Source: Cunninghamia lanceolata
Taxonomy: Eukaryota; Streptophyta; Pinopsida; Cupressales; Cupressaceae
NCBI GenBank assembly: GCA_027924645.1
Contig: BSBN01000829.1
Location: 9,278,501-9,342,500 of the forward strand
Direction of reading: 5' to 3'
Length of the DNA stretch: 64,000 nucleotides
Under the pieces are notes generated by a model. The model was not told the origin of the DNA. It did not search any database and saw only the letters and a list, made by a program, of their open reading frames with translations. Positions 58,490-64,000 of this stretch are shown here, one piece after another. Position 1 is the stretch's first letter. Each line of letters begins with the position of its first letter. A program made the translations under genes and the position numbers.

Positions 58490-58790
58490 TCACTGTCATA
58501 CATGCGCAGAAACATATGCGCAGCAAAAATGGGTAAATGCACCGTAAGTCGTTGTATATGCGCCGCTCTGGTGAGGTATGTATACACAGTAACAGTGCGC
58601 AAATGCGCAGCAGAAAAGTATATGCGCAGCAGGTCGGCGTATATGCGTAGCAAGTCGCTGTAAAAGCACAGCAGAACAGAGTATATGCGCAGCAGAAAGG
58701 TATACAAGCGCCGCAAGTCGGTACAAAAGCGCAACAAGTCGCTGTATATACGCCGCAGAAATGGATATATGCGCAGTTCTGGTATTTTTT
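58490..58790 (-). repeat. Array B: CTGCGCATATAC-type repeats in the gag-pol leader
   Basis: About 14 copies on the minus strand of CTGC(G/T)GC(A/T)TATAC-like cores at about 21-nt spacing (plus strand: TATGCGCAGC, AGCGCCGC and so on). A 21-nt period equals 7 codons, giving a pseudo-repetitive Cys/Ala/Tyr-rich translation. The core is the same as array A, but on the opposite strand of the element. Confidence 0.85.
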
Positions 58791-59484
58791 TGGCAAATTT
58801 TTGGGATTTTTCTCTGTTTTTGGTATTCCTTGGCTGGAAAAGGTCTTCCTGATCTGATATTATAAATTTTAGCAAGAAAACACAGCAAGCACAAAGAATG
58901 TTTTGTAGGTTTTCATTGTTTTTGTAGTTTTTCGACTCTATTTTGGACAAAAGCAAGTATAAAATCCTAGGCGAGAAATGGATTATAAGGGATTTGGGCC
59001 ACTAAAACAAGAGGTTTGTAATTCGGGCAACCGTTCAAGTGGTTACACGTGCGGTGGCGCTACTCTCCGTTATGGAGTCTCCCAGCCTCACAGGGTTGCG
59101 CCTGAGAGGGTTTTGGGGGAGGTTGGCCGTCGGTGTAACATAACAGCACTCGTTGCAGGAGGTTTTCACCTCAAGCACAATTTATTTTAAGTGGCTCGGT
59201 AGGGCTTGGCGTTAGCCTGTTACCACTCAGGGTCGTTCCCGCTTGGACAAGCGTGCATCCAAGGGCAGGCCCCTCCTAAAGGTTAAACAAGTAGAATGAC
59301 AAGTCTGGCACTCTGATCACCCAGAAGAGGGGAGAGCATAAGCCTATTGTCATTCACAAGCACAGAATACACTGATTAATCCACCCTAGTTAAAAAGATA
59401 AAAACTAAATGGGCTAAGCTAGTCAAACAAAACTTTGAAGTGATTTCAACAATATTGCAGTGGTTCAATTTTAAGTCCCAGAAA

Positions 59485-59705
59485 GCAGTTGTGAGTTCAA
59501 TTTTAAATCCACGTTGCGCGAGATTGTTAACTTTGAAATTCAGGTCTCACGATATAGCAATGGTTCATTTTAACTTTAGAAAGCAGTTGTGAGTTCAATT
59601 TTAGGTCCACGTTGCACGAGATTGTTAACTTTGAAATTCAGGTCTCACGATATGGCAATGGTTCATTTTAACTTCAGAATGCAGTTGTGAGTTCAATTTT
59701 AAATC
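59485..59705. repeat. 98-bp tandem repeat in element D leader, 2.2 copies
   Basis: GCAGTTGTGAGTTCAATTTT starts at 59485, 59583 and 59681 (period exactly 98). Each full unit contains TTGTTAACTTTGAAATTCAG and GTCTCACGATAT. Copies are nearly identical. Confidence 0.9.
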
Positions 59706-59959
59706 TTAGATAGCAATAACTTGGAAGTTTGTTTGCAATGCAAGCATGAAATAAACCAGTTACTTCCTCCCTAATTAAGACTAGATGAAGATTTGTAATG
59801 AACAACCATTTTACTCTTTCCCCGAAAATGAAATGTGAGCTAGTTAGATGCAACTACATGTAACTGAACCTGAGCCTAACCTGCAAAACCGCTCCAGCAA
59901 ACACCTGCAAAAGGGTTACCGTTAGCAAAATACTCTAGAAAAGTACCAAAACCTGAGCC

Positions 59960-60330
59960 AGTTACAAATGCGTAGCTTCAGTGATCAGATGCGCAGAAGT
60001 GATCAACAGAAGCACAGCATTAACGAATGCGCCGTAAAAATGAACATATGCGCAGTTTTAACGTATGCGCAGCAACAGTCGCCATAAGCGCCGTAACAGA
60101 CAACAGATGCGTCGTTTTAACGTATGCGTAGCAATATTATATTAAAGCGCAACATAAATCAACAAATGTGCAGTTTAAATAAAAGCGCAGCAATAGTCTA
60201 TAAAAGCGCAGTAACAGTCAACAAATGTGCCGTTTTACAAAAGTGCCGTAACAGTCTTCAAAAGCGCCGTAAAAATGAACAGATGCGCTGAAAGAACCTG
60301 TACGTGACTCTGCGGGACCTGTACGGAACC
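59960..60330 (-). repeat. Array C: CTGCGCATACG-type repeats near the 5' LTR
   Basis: About 15-17 degenerate copies on the minus strand (plus strand: ATGCGCAG, AAGCGCCGTAA, ATGCGTCGTTTTA) at about 18-24-nt spacing, alternating with ACA/AACAG text. Same orientation and core as array B. Ends about 40 bp before the PBS. Confidence 0.8.
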
Positions 60331-60373
60331 TGCCTTCAAAAAAGCTCAAAAATGGTGAAATAAAGGGGCAACG

Positions 60374-60391
60374 GCCCCAGGGTGGGTGCCA
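60374..60391 (-). other. Primer-binding site of element D
   Basis: Minus strand TGGCACCCACCCTGGGGC, 4 nt from the LTR end. It resembles the TGGCGCCCACCGTGGGGC site I recall from Tat-type elements. tRNA not assigned. Confidence 0.75.
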
Positions 60392-60776
60392 AAAATGTGA
60401 GGGTAAAATAGTGCATCAATCAAATGAATAACAGATGACCCAAACATCAACAGAATAGAGAAACACAGAAGATTCAAATGAACAAAGCAATGAACAAACA
60501 CAGCAAACCTCTTCCATTTCGAAACTTCTGTTGTTCGCCTATCACGAATCGTCCTTTCGCAGATGAGATGAGCCCTCAGAGAGTGTAATCTTTTAAAGCT
60601 GTTTGAGGAAGTCGATGGTGAACGGCTATGGTGATATGCAATGAAGGTGAGCTCCAATGCAACAATGGTGATCTCAAGCTTGAGGATGACAAATGGGTGC
60701 CAAAGGCGCGCTGGTGATATTTCTGCAGAGTAATGATGTCAAAAGCCTGGATGACTAGAAGGGAGGGATGAAGCTT

Positions 60777-60785
60777 CATTTATAG
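60777..60785 (-). promoter_or_regulatory. TATA box of element D 5' LTR
   Basis: Minus strand CTATAAATG, also present at the same offset in the 3' LTR. RNA start expected near 60750. U3 would be about 650 bp and R-U5 about 355 bp. Confidence 0.65.
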
Positions 60786-60927
60786 ACTCGGAGGAATAGG
60801 AATCAACGGTTGAGAGAAGATATGAAGATCAACGGCTGAGGATGGTTGAGGAATGTGCAACCAGTGGAAACGTGCCAAGTGTCCCAGCTCCATCATGAAA
60901 GGTGGGATGTGACAAAACTGATTGGAG

Positions 60928-61065
60928 CGTTAACAGACTTGACTGATCTGTTAACAGAATTGATTGATCAGTTAGAAGAGTGGATTGTGGAACTGACTGG
61001 ATTGATTGAGGATTTGACTCAACTGACAGGTTAGTTAACAGATTTGATTGATTAGTTAACTGACC
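60928..61065 (-). promoter_or_regulatory. GTTAAC/TTGAT-rich segment in U3 of element D LTR
   Basis: Upstream of the TATA box on the element strand. Four GTTAAC palindromes and repeated TTGATTGAT/TTGACT words (TTGACT fits the W-box core) fall in about 140 bp. It is present in both LTRs. A plus-strand 62-codon Leu/Thr/Glu-rich frame here is probably only a reflection of the repeats. An enhancer role is inference. Confidence 0.5.
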
Positions 61066-61432
61066 TCTGATTGGAGAAGAAATAGGCCATGTGGGTGAGG
61101 GAAAATAAGGTAATTAAATATTAAATATATTTAATTACATGTGCAACCTGATGAGGTGGACAAGGTGAGGTGGAAAAGGTGAGGTGTAAAGGTGATGTGG
61201 AATTTTGAATTTAGAACTTTAGGATAGAGGAAATAGGATTAATTAAATAATTTATGATTATTTAATTGTGAAGGACTTTAGAAGAATTTTAATTAAATAA
61301 ATAGAATTTATTTAATTGTGAGATAGTGAATTGATTAAATAAATTTGGAATATTTATTTAATTAATAGAAGAATGGAATAAATATTTGGAATATTTATTT
61401 AGGATGATTTGTGTCATTTTTAGGCGTATACA

Positions 61433-61437
61433 ACAAC
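61433..61437. other. Target-site duplication of element D, right copy
   Basis: ACAAC, matching 44688-44692. Confidence 0.95.
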
Positions 61438-61639
61438 AAACCATAATAAAACCTTTATCACATCCTTCATAATCAAACCTTTAGAGACAACCAACTAATC
61501 AAGAATTGAGAAAATTTTATAGTTTTTGTGATAGCCAACTAATCAAGAATGAAATGGAGCCAACATTTATGTAACTTTTGATATACTCAAGTAGCTATCC
61601 TCACTAGCTAGGTTATGCCCCTGGGATGAACATCGTGAT

Positions 61640-62720
61640 GTTAATTATGATACGAGCTCAACCTCATTGGTAATGCTTCCCCTAATCTTAATGACATTGA
61701 TGTAGGCTCCACTCATGATCCTTACGAAGATCTTTCCACCACTAACCTCTTTCATGATAGGTCACTATCCTCACCATCTCCTTAGACCTATAATACCTTG
61801 AGCTTATCAATTTGGACCAACACGACCCTTTATGATTTGATGTTTTCCAAAATGATGAAGCCATCATGAAACTTATGAAGTGTCAAGACCACATCCCCAT
61901 TGTAATCATAAGAAAGACTTTTCCACCATACTTAACACCTACATATGCTTATTTTGGAGAGAAAGAAAGAACCCTTTAGTCCTAAGGCACCCTAGTCTAG
62001 GCAAAATAGCAACAAGATATAAGAAGAAACTTGTGATCGATTAAAATGATACAATAAAAATGGACACTTCCCAAGAGCTCCTCAATTTGACAAACTTCAC
62101 CTTCCATTAGATACCACTCAAATACAAGACATGACTCCTCTGTCCTTGTTGAGGATGCTATAGACATCAACTTGTGAATAGAAGCTTAGACCCTAAACTC
62201 TCTAAGATAGTAGCTCCACTAGACCTTGACATCAAAGAAGGCATATAACCATGTCACCATTAAAGATTACGTTGATTTCTTCATGTGGTCTTATGGTGAT
62301 ATGCCTTGAGACTCCATCTTTAAAGTCATGTATCATCTTGTGGTTCACCTCAATGCCAAACCTATTCAATAAAAGAGCTACGCAAAATGCACCCCCAAGT
62401 AGCCCTCATGGTCATAGAAGAATTGTATAAACTCTTGGATGTCCAGGGTTCATTTAGACTATTACTTATCCTAAATGGGTCTCTAATGTGGTCTTAGTTA
62501 ATAAGAAAACTAAGGGAATTCATGTTTGCACTAACTTTTGAGACATCAAAAAAGGATCTACCCTAAAGATAATTTTTCTCTACTAAACATTGATATGATC
62601 ATGGATCTCATAGCCATATATATAAAATTTTATCATTAATCTGGATATAATATGGACCAAGTTGAAACATTTGAGTTAGACATGGAGACGCCTAGATTAT
62701 GGAGCTCGGTCTATGTAAGA
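61640..62720 (+). pseudogene. pol: Relic Tat-type gag-pol spacer and RT on the plus strand
   Basis: Frames on the plus strand, much broken, follow the same order as element D: ELINLDQHDP and FDVFQNDEA near 61800-61855 (compare the spacer of D), NAKPIQ near 62355, KMHPQVALMVIEELYKLLDV near 62384-62445, YPKWVSNVVLVNKKTKGI near 62470-62520, and a decayed NIDMIMDLIA near 62590. More diverged than D and in the opposite orientation, so an older, separate insertion. No LTR for it is visible. Confidence 0.75.
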
Positions 62721-64000
62721 AAACACCTCCTATAGACTCAACACAAACTTATCCCTTAACCCTCTAAATTGTGACTTACATCATTTGATTACCCTAGAAC
62801 ACACTATAGACAACTCTATACAAATTTGGCAAAAGATATTTTCTCCTAACATGAACTTGTATATGTAGAAACTTATCTACTACTACATTAGATTTGATAT
62901 ACTTCTTAAAAGGAAAGAGTTGGGACTAACAACTAAATAGAAAACAATAATTTTGCAAATCTAGGAAACAGGAAACAAAATCGAGCTAGAACCATCTTGA
63001 CTAATTTATCTATTTCTAGCTAGATTGAATCCCTACAATCACAAGTTAAAAACAAAGAATCAAATTCTTCATTAAATTTAAATCATATTTAATCATCAGA
63101 ATATATTCATCTTCATACTCAAATTAGTCAGGTAGGCAACTAGTAACTTCAATCCCATCTCCATTATCAAATTTGGTTGCCATAGGCAACTTCACCAAAT
63201 TTAGGTTTTCAGATCATGTGGCATGCACAAGATATCCACCTCAAGGTAGTTCTCCAAGTCTAGTTATAGTCTTGCAGATGTTCATTATGATTCTACCTAG
63301 GTGGTATGATAGTCCATTGTTTTCTAGATGACATCATTCAATAGCATAGATGCATCTGAACATTCATCCTTCATTGATATATATCAAGATAGTAAAATAG
63401 AGTTTTAAATTGTTCTTAAGGTTTGGGGTTCAATCATAGTGTTAAGATAGTGCAAATTTTAAGACTATTTAGACTAATTAAATGGGCTGCTTAGTCTCAA
63501 GCTAAATAACACACATAAGAATTGGGACTAACAACTAAATAGAAAACAATAATTTTTCAAATACGTATGAATAGGAAACAAAATCAAGCTAGAACCATCA
63601 AATAATATCTTTTAGACCATGATGCATATCTTAAAATTTAAACTTGAACATTATCGTCATGTGAATGCTTTTAGCCATCCTATAACCTCCTATCACCCTT
63701 CATCCTCTTATAGGGATATGCCACACTACCTCTCCAAGTTGACCATGCCAAACCCAAAGTCACAATCCAAAGAGGTCCCTAATTTCCTCCCAATGATCAT
63801 GAGAACCTTGAAGAGCCTACATCAATCCCTTCATTACGCTCACCACCATCTAATCCTCCAACTTCACATCCTAAATTTAAATCACCTCTCTTAAATGACC
63901 TCTATAGATGTACTATGAACTATATTACAAAGACAAACCTATATGCCATGTCCCTCTCTATTAAGTTTGATCACTCCCAATCCTAATCCATTTTCTTCTA
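62721..64000. other. AT-rich tail without recognisable gene; one direct repeat
   Basis: Probably the continuation of the plus-strand relic. A segment of about 75 bp starting TGGGACTAACAACTAAATAG occurs at 62921 and again at 63523, 602 bp apart, with a few differences. An open run at 63619-63894 is His/Pro/Ser-rich and unlike any protein I recognise. Confidence 0.5.

Larger units (their letters stand above)
58009..60373 (-). other. Element D gag-pol leader (about 2.4 kb)
   Basis: An untranslated leader between PBS and gag start. It has no convincing protein. It holds arrays B and C of GCG repeats and a 98-bp tandem repeat, listed separately. 58980-59330 is GC-richer and contains short palindromic text. 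Long open frames at 58284-58956 on the minus strand are a side effect of array B. Confidence 0.7.
44693..61432 (-). mobile_element. Element D: complete Tat-type Ty3/gypsy retrotransposon with antisense PMD gene
   Basis: 16,740 bp. Two 1037-bp LTRs at constant offset 15,703 (about 14 differences by eye, near 98.6% identity), TG...CA ends, 5-bp duplication ACAAC, PBS beside the right LTR and purine tract beside the left. The minus strand encodes gag, protease, G-patch, RT, RNase H, archaeal-type RNase H and integrase in a single frame (58008 to about 51390), broken by seven stops and one late frameshift. RT before integrase gives Ty3/gypsy, and two RNase H domains give the Tat lineage. Between integrase and the 3' LTR lies a plus-strand PMD gene. 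It is more GC- and CpG-rich than its surroundings. Confidence 0.95.
60396..61432 (-). repeat. Element D 5' LTR (right copy)
   Basis: Plus strand TGTGAGGGTAAAATAGTGC ... TTTTTAGGCGTATACA. It drives gag-pol leftward from the TATA motif below. Equal in length to the left LTR. Confidence 0.95.

Noticed and set aside
58284..58956. Three overlapping minus-strand ORFs, Cys/Ala/Tyr-rich
   Set aside because: Produced by the 21-nt periodic array B; no start context or domain, located in the gag-pol leader.

Overview
The window looks like intergenic and pseudogenic DNA from a large, AT-rich plant nuclear genome, most likely a gymnosperm (conifer-like). Three things suggest this: a TIR-NBS-LRR (TNL) gene whose TIR and NB-ARC wording resembles conifer TNLs, a first intron of about 4.9 kb, and nested, stop-ridden Ty3/gypsy elements of the Tat/Athila type with very long non-coding parts. 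No bacterial-type gene, rRNA or CRISPR is visible, and I recognised no tRNA gene. The organism is an inference; no marker names the species.

Layout. (1) 1-4.7 kb: minus-strand, Athila-like Ty3/gypsy element cut by the window edge, with RT, protease, gag, primer-binding site (PBS) and the inner part of an LTR. (2) 4.7-11 kb: no gene; an orphan plus-strand LTR end with a tRNA-Met-type PBS at 8.87 kb and several short tandem duplications. (3) 11.8-18.7 kb, plus strand: a broken TNL disease-resistance gene (TIR exon, long intron, NB-ARC exon, start of LRR), preceded by a roughly 130-bp tandem repeat. (4) 21.6-43.7 kb, minus strand: a long Tat-type Ty3/gypsy element (element C) with shared LTR sequence at both ends. 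Its RNase H is split by a complete, younger 7.4-kb non-autonomous LTR element (element B, 29960-37372, TSD TACTT). Element B has no reverse transcriptase. It carries a zinc-knuckle gag-like frame and one long unrecognised ORF of about 1,030 codons. (5) 43.7-44.7 kb: a GATCCC-rich patch and a 118-bp tandem repeat. (6) 44693-61432, minus strand: a complete 16.7-kb Tat-type element (element D, 1037-bp LTRs, TSD ACAAC). Its gag-PR-G-patch-RT-RH-aRH-IN sits in one frame broken by point stops and one frameshift. It also carries an antisense plant-mobile-domain (PMD) gene with its own TATA box and a predicted intron. (7) 61.4-64 kb: relic gag-pol of a related element on the plus strand.

How parts relate. 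Elements A (left edge), B, C and D all lie on the minus strand, opposite to the TNL gene. In D two convergent transcripts are predicted, gag-pol from the right LTR and PMD from an internal TATA box near the left LTR. Each carries the same degenerate GCGGCGCATATG-like array in the same sense near its 5' end. Nonsense changes in the elements are dominated by TAG at glutamine positions, the signature expected of C-to-T decay at CAG (CHG) sites.

The candidates for something under-described are the unknown ORF of element B, the PMD gene plus shared leader arrays of element D, and the position of the extra RNase H between protease and RT in element C. All identifications are by eye from motifs and no database search was run.
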